Shown here piece after piece: positions 34,079-43,408 of a stretch of 64,000 nucleotides of DNA. The notes under the pieces are model-generated. The model did not search any database. It saw only the letters and a list, made by a program, of their open reading frames with translations, and was not told the origin of the DNA. The first letter of the stretch is position 1. Every line of letters starts with the position of its first letter. The position numbers and the translations under genes are program-made. This DNA comes from Chloroflexi bacterium TSY (lineage in GTDB: Bacteria > Chloroflexota > Anaerolineae > Caldilineales > Caldilineaceae): the NCBI GenBank assembly GCA_019217005.1, contig JAHBNG010000006.1, positions 124,001 to 188,000 on the forward strand, read 5' to 3'.

Positions 34079-35572
34079 CTTTACTTTCTGGTAAAGGCTT
34101 GAGTGACAAAGGGCAAACCGAAAGGGGCGGAAAAAAGAATCCACCCTGAAAAAACGGGATAAAATGTAAAAATAGTGCTCGGCTAGTTTAAGCAGCGGCA
34201 TTGAGGCGGCGATGAGCGAGAACGCCTTTAGGGAAATGGTGTGAAACCGAGGCCTTTTTCCGAAAGTCAGGGTCGAGTTGGTCAGGAGTTGGAAAAAGAG
34301 CACTCGAGAGAACACGGCGCAGCCTGCCGGGAGTGGATTGAGGCTCTCGATCCCAGTAGCCAGTCGGTATGGGAGGAAGAGAAGCGGCTAAATGGGAAAG
34401 AAGATTGCCAGCAAGCAGCCCCAGTTCAGGTAAGCGGAAACAAGCCTCATCGGCATGAACAAATTGACGATGTAAGCCAATCATCTGCTTGGAAGCCAAG
34501 GGGGGGAGGTTCAACAGGCCAGCGTTCCAGGTAGACAAGATAAATGGTTTCAGGCTGCAAAGTCATAACGGTCGCCAAAACCAAAGGTGTGTTGTAGGCC
34601 GGATCCTGAATGACGTAAATCGAGTAGGTACGGTTGGCTGTATCCACCTTGGTTGTTCTGGGGACGAGATTGTGCCATGCTTGATAGCAAATCAGGCGAC
34701 CACTATAGAGAAAGCGACCAGACGAGTCCGGAGTTGTAGCCTCGAGTCGCTTTCCTTATAGCTGCGAGAGAGCGGACGCACAATATCACCATATTCAGGT
34801 GGTCTGCCTTTTTCTTTGCGTTTGGGGAACTCATTGCGGCGCACTGTGCAGTTAATGGCTTCCCGCAGGACAAATCGGTCGATGCCGCTTTCTAGCATTT
34901 CTCTGATTGTAAACCCGGCATCGACCACCGCCACTTCGTCTGACTCCAGTGATTTCTTCGTCTCTGTCAGCAGCTTTTTCCGAAACTCACTTTCCTTTGT
35001 TCCAACCGTGCATCTCATGATTGCCTTGAGCAGTGGCACTCGCTTCCCGCCTATCTCCCCCGAGCTTATCATCACTCCAAAGATGAGCGCGGGCAATGCC
35101 CGACGAGCCGTTGAGTTATAGAGTCGGTTCACTTTCCCTTGCAGCTTCGGTCGCCAGAACCCTGTGATATCTATGCTTTTCACTCGGTACCCTTCTAACT
35201 TTTTTGCCTCCCATTCCCCTTTCCACTTCTTCTTGCCACGACCCCAGCAGACTTGTGATATCCCATGATCCATATCAAAAGCTCCACCAGCTTCGCCGGA
35301 GCTCCTCATCTTCAAACCCGCTTTCTTTCAATGCGCTATGGATTGCTCCTCGACTTTTCAGAAACGACCCATTCAGCATTGCCCACATCAGACGCATTAC
35401 ATTTACGTTTGTTCCCATCGGCGTTACTTGCAATACATTCATCAGTACTGCTATAGTTATTTCTGGCGCGGTTAGCATTCCTTCCTCCTTTTTGGGTTCT
35501 CTACCTTTAGGATGAACTGCTAACCGCTTTTTGTCACATTTCTCATCTCTTTTCTTTTACCAGAAAGTAAAG
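34079..35572 (-). mobile_element. 1,494-bp insertion sequence in the methyltransferase gene
   Basis: Ends CTTTACTTTCTGGTAAA and its complement at 35572, flanked by 5-bp TTAAT on both sides (34074-34078, 35573-35577). Removing the element restores the host frame as SWLIDKVK. The transposase on the minus strand is broken. The family was not assigned with certainty; the size, 5-bp duplication and DDE-like protein suggest an IS4-superfamily element. Confidence 0.82.
34188..35478 (-). pseudogene. DDE-type transposase, multiply frameshifted
   Basis: Four minus-strand pieces in different frames: 35478-35275 (start MLTAPEITIAVLMNVLQVTP), 35315-34692 (core, with ITGFWRPKLQGK, VAVVDAGFTIREML and DRFVLREAINCTVRRN), 34647-34447 (YSIYVIQDPAYNTPLVLATV and YLVYLERWPVEPPP) and 34538-34188 (tail). 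The VVDAGF and YLERWPVE segments fit the second Asp and the Y-x-x-R-W-x-x-E region of IS4-type DDE transposases. This is inference from pattern; the enzyme cannot be made intact from this copy. Confidence 0.7.
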
Positions 35573-36422
35573 TTAATCGATAAAGTGAAAGCGACAGGAA
35601 CACAGATCATCGAAGTCGCAGAGCGATCATTTCACAAGATGGCATATCGTGAGCGTCCAGAAGGTCTGCTGGCCGTCGCATCTCAACACAGACGTTATCT
35701 GTCTGAAGCAGCTTCAGCTTCAGATGCCTTTTACGTTGTTGCTGAGTCAATCGAGAAGCCAGCAAATTTGGGCGCAATACTGCGTAGTGCAGATGGTGCA
35801 GGTGCAGATGGACTGATATTGTGCGATCCATGTACAGATATTTTTAACCCAAACGTGGTGCGTGCCAGTGTTGGAACCTTCTTTGGTGTACCTGTCTTGG
35901 AAAGTTCGTCACAGGAGGCCATTGAGTGGTGTCGTCAACGGAAGATTCAAACGTTGGCTGCCACTCCCCAAGCAGACGTTCTTTATACGGATGTTGATCT
36001 ATCGAAACCTACCGCAGTTGTTGTCGGTACGGAACAGTACGGACTGAGTGACCAGTGGTTGGCCCAGGCAGATGTACAGATCAAACTACCTATGTTTGGT
36101 CAGGTCAACTCACTCAATGTGGCAATTGCGGCGAGTGTGTTGCTGTATGAGGTGGTTCGGCAGCGAACAAGCACAATGAGACAGAAGAGGTGAGATTGCG
36201 CTGGATACAGGTCAAGGCGAGAACGCAATGCACGGGTGAAGTGGCCCACCGATCGTCCAACCGACCGCTCAACCGTGTATTGCATTCGGGTTATGCGCCG
36301 AATGTGTCGCGCGCAATTGACGACGACGGGCTCAACAAATTGGTTGACCTGCGTGCAATGCATTCTTGCGTGAAATACTTCGACTAAAGGCATGCTATCG
36401 GTTTTTATGGTACACTTGCAAT

Positions 36423-37319
36423 ATGAATCAATCACCGACACCCTCCAGCATCCAAAAACGACAGCAGCTTGTTGATTTTACCGAACGGTATCTCAAACCT
36501 GAAGCGGCAATCCAAGCAGTGATTGCAGTTGGTAGCATCGCAACGGGCACGGCGCGGCCTGATTCCGATATCGATGCCATCCTCTTCTTGGATCCGCTTG
36601 ATTATTATATAGTTCCCTCGGAGTCAGTCTGGATGCCTGAAACAGGTACATTTCACTCCATCTTCGACAAGGACGCCGATAGTCAATATGGAGGCATCCA
36701 GTTTGATTTTATGCGCTTTGATCTCGAGCAATGGTCTGATCCAAATTACGAAGGGTGGACTGACGGTCAACGTGCTGGTTTGACAAGTAGTTGGATGGTC
36801 TATGACCGGAAGGGTGTTGTTTCGGAGTTGGTTCAGGAGCAGACAGCCTTTCCTGATGCTCTACGTCAAGCACGTTTGGATGAGGCTCTAGTGGGCTATG
36901 ACCAGAATTTCAGATGGAGCACAGCAGAAGAACGATGGGAGCACCATGGACCAATTGAAGCCCATGATCGGCTCAACGATGCCTATCGTCATCTTATTTC
37001 TGCCCTCTTTACGTACAATCGACAGTGGATTCCGTGGCGCAACCGTGAAACTCAATATCTGCTGCGATTGCCTTGGCTGCCGGAAAGATTTGAGGAGAGG
37101 CTCCTGTCGGCCCTGACGGCGTCCGGCCATGATCTTTCCGCTTATCTTGAGCGATTTAAGATCCTCAATGCTCTATTCGACGAAGTGATCGAACGGTTGT
37201 CGCTCGAAGGGCTTTACGGTGATGATCCGGTTGGAGAAGCATTTGTGCGCTCTCACGATGAGCCAGGTTTTGCCTGGAACATGGACGAGTGGAACGAGAA
37301 GCATTCGGCAAGGTTGTAA
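36423..37319 (+). CDS. Nucleotidyltransferase-domain protein
   Basis: A 298-aa protein with the minimal nucleotidyltransferase signature near residues 36-51: VGSIATGTARPDSDIDAILF (G-S-x(9-11)-D-x-D). A third acidic residue is plausible in FDFMRFDLE. The C-terminal half is helical (WSTAEERWEHHGPIEAHDRLND), as in stand-alone aminoglycoside nucleotidyltransferase-like proteins. The real substrate is unknown. ATG 36423 is preferred over the longer frame because conserved sequence begins there. It stands at the right end of the resistance-like cluster, preceded by 230 bp without an identifiable gene. Confidence 0.8.
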   Translation: MNQSPTPSSIQKRQQLVDFTERYLKPEAAIQAVIAVGSIATGTARPDSDIDAILFLDPLDYYIVPSESVWMPETGTFHSIFDKDADSQYGGIQFDFMRFDLEQWSDPNYEGWTDGQRAGLTSSWMVYDRKGVVSELVQEQTAFPDALRQARLDEALVGYDQNFRWSTAEERWEHHGPIEAHDRLNDAYRHLISALFTYNRQWIPWRNRETQYLLRLPWLPERFEERLLSALTASGHDLSAYLERFKILNALFDEVIERLSLEGLYGDDPVGEAFVRSHDEPGFAWNMDEWNEKHSARL

Positions 37320-37371
37320 AATCAGTAGACCGCAACGCGGAGTGAGCATTCTCTAATGCGAACGGTGTATT

Positions 37372-37476
37372 GTTCGATGACTTCGTGACCCCAACTGTTC
37401 GGAGACATCGTGTCCCTGCCGCCTGAGGCAGTGGCTATGATGTCCTCGAACACGGGAGGTCACGAAGTGTCCGAAC
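37372..37476. repeat. Nested palindromic repeat cluster
   Basis: GTTCGATGACTTCGTGACC (37372-37390) is followed by the related GTTCGGAGACATCGTGTCC (about 37397-37415). Further on, ATGTCCTCGAAC and GGTCACGAAGTGTCCGAAC (37458-37476) are partial complements of both. The four parts can fold into alternative stems. No coding capacity; resembles a REP-type cluster. Confidence 0.6.
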
Positions 37477-37817
37477 CATACAAACGGGATCAGCGTTAGA
37501 GATTACACGCAGTAGGATTTCTCAGAGGTAGAGCGTTCAAATGGCGAAAAAAGACGCAGTAGAGAATCTCGGACCATTTGGCCCGCTCGAGTCTGTTTTG
37601 ACTGAGAAGTGCAGGATTATGTCTACTGCGTGTAATAGAGAACGCTGCGCCATGCATGGCGACTCCACTGCGGTCTGCCCTGAAAAAAAGGGCAGCAAGA
37701 GAAGAGAGAGAGGGGTTAAAGGCCGCGTTGAATAAGAAGCGGGTCCAAGTTGACCCGCCAGAGTGGGTGGCGTCGTTGCCTGTGCCCAACGCAAATCAGT
37801 TGTAGTGAGCACCGTAC

Positions 37818-39045
37818 TTAGGCGGTCGGTGCCAAGAAAACCTTGAAGCCGAGGGACTCGAGGGTTTTGAGTGCGCCGGCTTGTGCATGCTCCTTGCGTC
37901 GTTTGAGAAAGAAGTCGCCGCCGAGTTCTTCAAAGACGGCATCGGGCTTGTCGATGAGATGATAGACGATGGTCAAGATGGAATGGGCCACGGCAATAGC
38001 TGCCCGCTTGGCTCCGCGTCGTGCCTTGAGACGGTGGAACTGTGCGGCGAGATAGGTGTCCTTGGTGCGAGAGGCGGCCCAAGCCGCTTCAACGAGGGCG
38101 GTGACTAACCATTTCTGGCCCTTTCGTCGGCGACCACTCTTGCGTTTGCCCGCCGATTCGTTGTTGCCAGGACAGACACAAGCCCAGGAGGCCAGTTTCT
38201 TAGCTGAGGGCCAGCTTTCGACCGAGGGACCGATCTCCGCCAGAATTATCTCGGCGACGACTCGCCCCACACCGGGAATGGCATCTAGGCGTGCGATGAG
38301 GTCAGCATGCGGAGCCATGAGGACCCCAATCTGTTGATTGAGGGCATCAATGCGTACATTCAGGTGATCGAGATGATGCAGAACTTCTTGCAGCATAAAA
38401 CGATGATGAGGACGGACCAGTCCCGTCAACGCATCAACCAACTGGGGAATCTTGGCCCGCAGCCGCTTTTGTGCCAAGTCAGCCATGGCTTCTGGGTCCA
38501 TCTCATCTGCAATCAGGGCCTCGATCATCTGGCGTGCCGATACACCTTGGATGCTCGTGACCACCGATCCCAACTTGACGTTGGCATCTTCCAACACCTT
38601 ATGCAGGCGATTGACTGCCGCACTCTTCTCTTGCAAGAGACGCGTCCGATAGCGCGTCAGGTCTCGCAAGTCCCTTTGCTCCACATCTGGAATGAAACTG
38701 CGCTCCAGCAGTCCATAACTCATCAGTTTCGTGATCCAGGCCGCATCGCTCTCATCCGTCTTGCGACCAGGCACCTGTGCCAGATGGCGGGCATTCACAA
38801 TCCAGACCTCAAAATGCTCATGCAACACATTGTAGATCGGTTTCCAATACACTCCCGTACTCTCCATCGCCACATGCGTGATCCCATACGACGACAGCCA
38901 CGACCTCAACCCCTCCAACTCGACCGTCGTTGTCCCAAATCGCTTGCGCACCTGCTCCATCCTCCCCTGATTCATCTACCACACACGCCACTACCATCCG
39001 CTTGTGAACATCCAGGCCGCTGCACTTCGGAAACATCACTTCCAT
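37818..39045 (-). pseudogene. IS110-family transposase, frameshifted near its start
   Basis: ATG 39045 behind AAAGGAAAGGAAG starts MFPKCSGLDVHKRMVVACVV, with the first DEDD Asp. The frame is lost near 38970-38985, and the rest (from GRMEQVRKRFGTTTVELEG) continues in another frame to 37818. It contains AMESTGVYWKP (Glu), RKTDESDAAWITKL (two Asp), IPGVGRVVAEIILAEIG and PGNNESAGKRKSG (Ser region). The sequence differs clearly from the copy at 17547, so these are two distinct IS110 elements. Probably inactive in this copy. Confidence 0.87.
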
Positions 39046-39059
39046 CTTCCTTTCCTTTC

Positions 39060-39217
39060 GCAGCCGCTTATGTGTACCCGATTGTGAGCACAGTCTGCCC
39101 TGCGTGTTTCGTCCCGAGGAACGTCCACATCCCGTGGTGCGTCGGTGTACACCAATCTAGCTACTGAGCGTTCTTTACTTGACCACGGACCTTTCCCGAT
39201 TTCTGTTCGGCGGCTGC
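39060..39217 (-). ncRNA. Candidate bridge RNA of the second IS110
   Basis: The 15 nt upstream of the transposase start is followed by a perfect 8-bp closing stem, GCGGCTGC with GCAGCCGC, enclosing about 142 nt. Inside, GTCCGTGGTC and CACCACGGGATGTGGAC offer further pairing. Position and outline fit an IS110 bridge RNA, but the two guide loops could not be assigned. Confidence 0.35.
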
Positions 39218-39299
39218 CACCACACTTTAACACATTTTTCATCCCCTGTTGTGTTGGCTCACCGCATGTTTATCTACTGAAAATAGCCTTGCCAAATGC

Positions 39300-39923
39300 T
39301 TAGCCAAATGTATGTCGAAACAGCAGTGTTGGCGGTTCATCGCGGATCAGTCGATCTGCAATTGCGTATCGTGTTGCGATTTCTTGCAGTTCGGTTTCAG
39401 CCGCTTTGGCCTCTTCTAATGAGTGGGCTTCTAGCTCTAGCTCAATCAGAACTCGATCAGATAGGATTTTTGGACACAGCGTGGCTTTTGTATGGATGCG
39501 GAGTGGTTCATAATAACCAAGACGATCGACACCCGTAAAGGACATAAATGGCTCGTGGCCCACTGCTTTGAGGGCTGCAAGCACCTCGTGCGCTGTGGCA
39601 AATGAGCTGTTGATACCAACCTTTTGCAAAATCTCACTGCCGGCTGTACCCTCTGTAATTTCTTCTCCCCACTCAGCGCGAATATTGGCAAATGTGCCAA
39701 GGTCGGGGTCTTTGTATCCCAAAAATGTTCGTTCACTTACCGCTGTGGGAATAGTACCAACGCGTAGAAGTTTTCCTGCATTGAAGATTGTGCGTCCAAT
39801 GATCATCGTTGACCAATGGAAACTTTCACCCAAACTTTGTTCGAGAAAAGGCACAAGTTGGTAAGCTTCCTCAACCTGATCGACGCAGAAACGGATCTCA
39901 ACCTCGAAATTTTTCGTTGACAT
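39300..39923 (-). CDS. CYTH-domain protein (class IV adenylate cyclase/triphosphatase-like)
   Basis: A 207-aa protein. The N-terminal NFEVEIRFCVDQ has the E-x-E-x-(K/R) motif of the CYTH triphosphate-tunnel fold, here with Arg in place of Lys. FTGVDRLGYYEPLRIHTK and LIELELEAHSLEEAKAAETELQEIA fit the later strands and acidic core. Members hydrolyse tri- or polyphosphate or act as class IV cyclases; which applies is unknown. AGGGGAT lies upstream of the ATG. It originally overlapped the upstream zinc-ribbon gene by about 26 nt, suggesting translational coupling. Confidence 0.75.
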   Translation of the reverse strand: MSTKNFEVEIRFCVDQVEEAYQLVPFLEQSLGESFHWSTMIIGRTIFNAGKLLRVGTIPTAVSERTFLGYKDPDLGTFANIRAEWGEEITEGTAGSEILQKVGINSSFATAHEVLAALKAVGHEPFMSFTGVDRLGYYEPLRIHTKATLCPKILSDRVLIELELEAHSLEEAKAAETELQEIATRYAIADRLIRDEPPTLLFRHTFG

Positions 39924-40339
39924 AATCCCCTAATTGTAATAGTGCACTGCCCAACTTGGCAATGTGCACTGCCCAACTTGGCAATTTTGGCCAGCAACAC
40001 AATTGCTGGTAATACGAGTTCTGGGGCAAAATAAATCAGAGCGATAACGATGAATGCTGCACCTGTAAACATGAGTGGTTTGTAGGGCAGGCCAAACCGG
40101 TCGATCGATTGAAGATGATCGCATGGTTCGCAATATAGAGTTTCAGAGATTGTTCCATACCCATCGTTGTCGTGGCTAATGCGCATCAAGCGATCATTAC
40201 ACTGTGGGCACCGCGGCCCAATATAATGCCGCCAGAACCGATACAATCCTGTTTCAACTGGCAGCGCTAGATGAGTGCCACAGTCACAAAGCGCAACGGT
40301 ATCCTCATGGGTTCGATAACAATTTTTACATTGTTTCAT
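39898..40339 (-). pseudogene. Zinc-ribbon membrane protein, C-terminus altered by a 22-bp duplication
   Basis: N-terminal MKQCKNCYRTHEDTVALCDCG and GPRCPQCNDRLMRI with LYCEPCDHL form two zinc-ribbon-like knuckles. One or two hydrophobic segments follow (PLMFTGAAFIVIALIYFAP and LVLPAIVLLAKIAKL). After GSA the frame reads HCQVGQCTITIRGLC and continues to 39803 inside the CYTH gene. Removing one copy of a 22-bp tandem repeat (39942-39985) gives LLQLGDYVNEKFRG and a stop at 39898, which looks like the native end. GAGG precedes the ATG; a 155-bp MITE lies 18 nt further upstream and separates it from its promoter. Function unknown. Confidence 0.7.
39942..39985. repeat. 22-bp tandem duplication
   Basis: GTGCACTGCCCAACTTGGCA plus AT is present twice with no spacer (39942-39963, 39964-39985). 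It shifts the frame at the end of the zinc-ribbon protein gene. Confidence 0.9.
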
Positions 40340-40356
40340 TTTAGCAGCCTCGGGGG

Positions 40357-40511
40357 GGGGTGGTTCATTTTAGGCGGACAATTAGGTTTACATTTTTGCA
40401 AAGAGAAAAGATGTTTATATTTTCTACTTTGAGCCATGCTCAGGCAGAAAATGACCTCATATAGATTTTTATCTATGTATCAAAAGTGTAAACCTAATTC
40501 TGAACCACCCC
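40357..40511 (+). mobile_element. 155-bp MITE, copy B
   Basis: Same ends (GGGGTGGTTCA) and length as copy A, essentially identical in sequence. Flanked by the 8-bp duplication CTCGGGGG (40349-40356, 40512-40519). It sits just upstream of the zinc-ribbon protein gene, between it and any promoter. Confidence 0.9.
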
Positions 40512-40668
40512 CTCGGGGGTAGAATAAAAGTTGTTGTGTTATATGATCATCTTATAAGAAGCCTTATGGGATTTCCTGATAATACAGAGCCAAATTGCTG
40601 ACATTTCAAACGAGTGTCACAGTTTTCGTTAAAAATTACTCATTCGCAATTCACGATTTTTTCTTCAC

Positions 40669-41850
40669 ATGGATTTTTCCCTCAATCAAGATCAAGAAGA
40701 GATTCTTGGACTCATTAGAAATATTTGTGCCGATTTTGACGATGAGTATTGGTTACAGAAGGACAGGAATGGTGGTTTCCCATTTGATTTCCACACTGCA
40801 CTGGCCCAGGTCGGTGCCTTGGGGATCGCGATGCCGCCAAAATATGGTGGGGTTGGCATGGGTATCACCGAAGCTGCCCTGATGATGAAAGAGATCGCCC
40901 AATCAGGTGCAGCACTAGCTGGTGCATCAGCCATTCACATGAACATCTTTGGTCTGCATCCGGTTGTTGTCTTTGGCACCGAGGAACAAAAGCAGCGCTG
41001 GCTTCCGCCTCTCATCGCTGGCAAAGAGTTGGCCTGTTTTGCCGTGACTGAGCCTGATGTTGGACTCAACACACTCAAGCTGAAAACAAAAGCCGTGCGT
41101 CAAGGCGATCACTATCTGGTCAGTGGCCAAAAGATTTGGATATCAACCGCACAGGTAGCTCACAAGATGCTCCTGCTGGCTCGAACAACGCCTGTGGAGC
41201 AACCATCTCAAATGAACAGAGAGAGCCTGAAAGAGGGGCTTAGCCTCTTCTACACAGACCTGGATCGCAGCGTGATTGGTGTCCATGAAATCGACAAGAT
41301 GGGACGCAAGGCTGTCGATTCTAATGTCGTCTTCCTGGATGGACTTAGAATTCCAGTTGAAGACCGAATTGGGGACGAAGGGCAGGGGTTTCGCTATATT
41401 CTGCATGGTCTGAATCCGGAGCGGATTCTCATTGCCGCAGAGGCAATTGGGATCGGACAGATCGCTCTCCAACGTGCAGCGACCTATGCCAAAGAACGGA
41501 TTGTCTTCGAGCGCCCGATTGGCCAGAATCAAGGTATTCAACATCCGCTGGCACGAAACTGGATGGAACTGGAAGCTGCAAATTTGATGATGCTCAAAGC
41601 CGCGTGGCTTTACGATACAGGAAAAACTTGTGGAGCAGAGGCAAATGCCGCCAAGTATCTCGGGAGCGAGGCTGGCTTTCATGCTTGCGAAACTGCAATG
41701 TTGACCCTTGGCGGCATGGGATATGCCAAGGAATATCACATTGAGCGCTACTTCCGCGAGAGCATGATCCCGCGAATTGCGCCTGTGAGCCGGGAGCTGA
41801 TTATGAGTTTTATCGCTGAAAAAGTCTTGGGGATGCCCAAGTCGTATTGA
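40669..41850 (+). CDS. Acyl-CoA dehydrogenase family protein
   Basis: A 393-aa flavoprotein of the acyl-CoA dehydrogenase fold. N-terminal helical domain MDFSLNQDQEEILGLIRNI, central beta domain with CFAVTEPDVGLNTLKLKTKA and KIWISTAQ, and C-terminal helical domain with YAKERIVFERPIGQNQGIQHPLA and LGGMGYAKEYHIERYFRE. The canonical catalytic Glu motif YEGT is replaced by IAPVSREL, so it may use a Glu at another position or a different chemistry. The ATG has no clear ribosome site. It precedes the sugar-binding-protein gene by about 200 nt in the same direction. Confidence 0.92.
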   Translation: MDFSLNQDQEEILGLIRNICADFDDEYWLQKDRNGGFPFDFHTALAQVGALGIAMPPKYGGVGMGITEAALMMKEIAQSGAALAGASAIHMNIFGLHPVVVFGTEEQKQRWLPPLIAGKELACFAVTEPDVGLNTLKLKTKAVRQGDHYLVSGQKIWISTAQVAHKMLLLARTTPVEQPSQMNRESLKEGLSLFYTDLDRSVIGVHEIDKMGRKAVDSNVVFLDGLRIPVEDRIGDEGQGFRYILHGLNPERILIAAEAIGIGQIALQRAATYAKERIVFERPIGQNQGIQHPLARNWMELEAANLMMLKAAWLYDTGKTCGAEANAAKYLGSEAGFHACETAMLTLGGMGYAKEYHIERYFRESMIPRIAPVSRELIMSFIAEKVLGMPKSY

Positions 41851-42052
41851 TTGGGGTGTGCCATACAGTATGTCAATGAATGTTGTACTTTGATTGAATA
41901 ACCTAATTTGCACACTTTGGGACAGGTCTTTGAACGTGGGTCCCATGGGGTCACGTTTGACAATCCGTTGTTGAACCGAATACAATTCATCTATCACTTG
42001 CCCAACTGTATCAACTTCCCACTCTAACAAATTGACTGGATGGAGGATTCCA

Positions 42053-43408
42053 ATGCGTTCAAGCACACTAAGTCGCCGCTCTTTTCTGCAACTCTCAAGT
42101 TTCGCAACCGCCGGAGCAATTTTGGCTGCTTGTCAACCTGCCGCTGCGCCATCTGGCGGTGACGCTGCACCTGGTGCAGAAGTGATCGAAATTGTGATGG
42201 GGACAACCGAAAACTCGGATGATAATTCAGAGATTTATACACCCCTGGCTGAAACCTTCAAAGAGAGCAACTCCAATGTGAATATTTCGTTTCTTGGGAT
42301 TGTGAGTGAAGGAGGCTGGGGTGGCTATTTTGACAAGTTAGCTGTGATTCTAGCCGGTGGTGAAACGGTCGACATTGCCAAAATTCCAACCGAAGGCGGG
42401 CGCCTTGCTGCTGCTCGTGGTCTGACAATTCCCATCGATGATTACATTGCCAATTCATCTGTGATGGATGATTACTTCGAAGATGTGAGCGAGGAGTTGG
42501 CGAAGACCTTTGTTTATGGCGGAAAAACCTATGCACTCCCCTATGCTTACGAAGCCATGTTTATCTGGTTCAACACAAAGCGACTGGAAGAGGAAGGATT
42601 GGATATACCGCCAGAAGATTGGACCTTTAGCGATTTTCGCGAATATGCCAGCGCATTGACCAAGAGGGATGGCGATCAGACGACGCATTACGGATTTAGT
42701 TTTTGGACATCTCCATTTGGGCTCTGTCCTTGGCTCTTTAATAATGGGCTAGATGGCATGATGGAAGGCGATCATCTGGAGATCCCCAAGATGACCGATC
42801 CGGCCTATATCGAAGTCGTTCAACATCTCTATGACATGATGTATGTTGATCAATCCGTGCCGCGGGCCGGCTCTAGCGTTGCCACATCGTTCGAATCGGG
42901 TACAGTTGCGATGGCTATGCAAGGACGCTGGAGGTTGAGTAGCTATCTTGCAGAAGATTTTACGGACTTTGCAATTCAATATTGGCCGATGCAGACGCGT
43001 CATGCGACTGAAGTGGGTTGTGGGGCTTGGCACATTTTTAAGGCTTCTCAACATCCTGACATCGCATGGGAGTGGGAGCAATCGATGCTGAGTAAAGAGT
43101 CGATCGAATACCTCTCGGTGGACAATGGCGTCAATGTCGCTGCGCGTCGGAGCGTTGGCTACTCGGATGCCTTTACCGAATGGCCAGTTGATCAAGGACG
43201 TCTCTTCTACGAGTCGATAGACCGAGAATTTCCGGTCATCCCCGTGACCTCGCCAGCCGATTTTAGCGAGATGGAGCAGATCAGCAATCGTTGGCTTTCA
43301 CAAGTCTTTGCCGACGAACTTGGTGTGGAAGAAGCGTTGGAAAGCTGCCAGAACGAGATGCAGCAGATGGTGGATCGCCGTCCGCCAGAATGGGCAGAAT
43401 TAGGATAG
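42053..43408 (+). CDS. Sugar ABC transporter substrate-binding lipoprotein, Tat-exported
   Basis: A 451-aa family 1 extracellular binding protein. The N-terminus combines a twin-arginine signal (SRRSFLQL, residues 6-13) with a lipobox (ILAAC, Cys29), so it is exported folded and then lipidated. The mature part has the usual carbohydrate-binding pattern (GETVDIAKIPTEGGRLAA, ALPYAYEAMFIWFNTKRLEEEGL, FESGTVAMAMQGRW). ATG 42053 follows GGAGG; the longer TTG frame is less likely. It is followed by a toxin-antitoxin pair and then the permease. It probably binds an oligosaccharide or glucoside fed to the downstream GH116, by context. Confidence 0.92.
   Translation: MRSSTLSRRSFLQLSSFATAGAILAACQPAAAPSGGDAAPGAEVIEIVMGTTENSDDNSEIYTPLAETFKESNSNVNISFLGIVSEGGWGGYFDKLAVILAGGETVDIAKIPTEGGRLAAARGLTIPIDDYIANSSVMDDYFEDVSEELAKTFVYGGKTYALPYAYEAMFIWFNTKRLEEEGLDIPPEDWTFSDFREYASALTKRDGDQTTHYGFSFWTSPFGLCPWLFNNGLDGMMEGDHLEIPKMTDPAYIEVVQHLYDMMYVDQSVPRAGSSVATSFESGTVAMAMQGRWRLSSYLAEDFTDFAIQYWPMQTRHATEVGCGAWHIFKASQHPDIAWEWEQSMLSKESIEYLSVDNGVNVAARRSVGYSDAFTEWPVDQGRLFYESIDREFPVIPVTSPADFSEMEQISNRWLSQVFADELGVEEALESCQNEMQQMVDRRPPEWAELG

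Larger units (their letters stand above)
33662..36193 (+). pseudogene. SpoU/TrmH-family RNA 2'-O-methyltransferase, hit by a MITE and an IS
   Basis: A knotted (SPOUT) methyltransferase that would methylate 2'-O ribose in rRNA or tRNA. The gene is in three pieces: codons for MRITS at 33662; LQNHHVKNVVKLHQRKHRDR to KNESWL (about 33899-34078); and the rest from 35578 (IDKVKATGTQIIEVAERSF) to 36193. The C-terminal SpoU motifs are intact: EKPANLGAILRSADGAGADG, VVVGTEQYGLS and KLPMFGQVNSLNVAIAASVL. Insertions are a 215-bp MITE (AGTCT duplication) and a 1,494-bp IS (TTAAT duplication); removing both restores one frame of about 265 aa. GGGAGG precedes the ATG. Close relatives include antibiotic-resistance methyltransferases, but housekeeping ones are more common. 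Confidence 0.88.
37502..39240 (-). mobile_element. Second IS110-family insertion sequence (ends approximate)
   Basis: A minus-strand IS110 transposase (39045-37818) with structured non-coding sequence on both sides: a long stem GCAGCCGC/GCGGCTGC (39060-39067 with 39210-39217) just upstream of the gene, and ATTACACGCAGTAG with its perfect complement (37502-37515, 37623-37636) downstream. Ends cannot be fixed from one copy. The upstream structure would be the bridge RNA position in IS110-group elements. Confidence 0.55.

Noticed and set aside
38307..39167. 286-codon plus-strand frame
   Set aside because: Opposite the IS110 transposase; composition (His/Arg/Leu-rich) is that of an antisense shadow.
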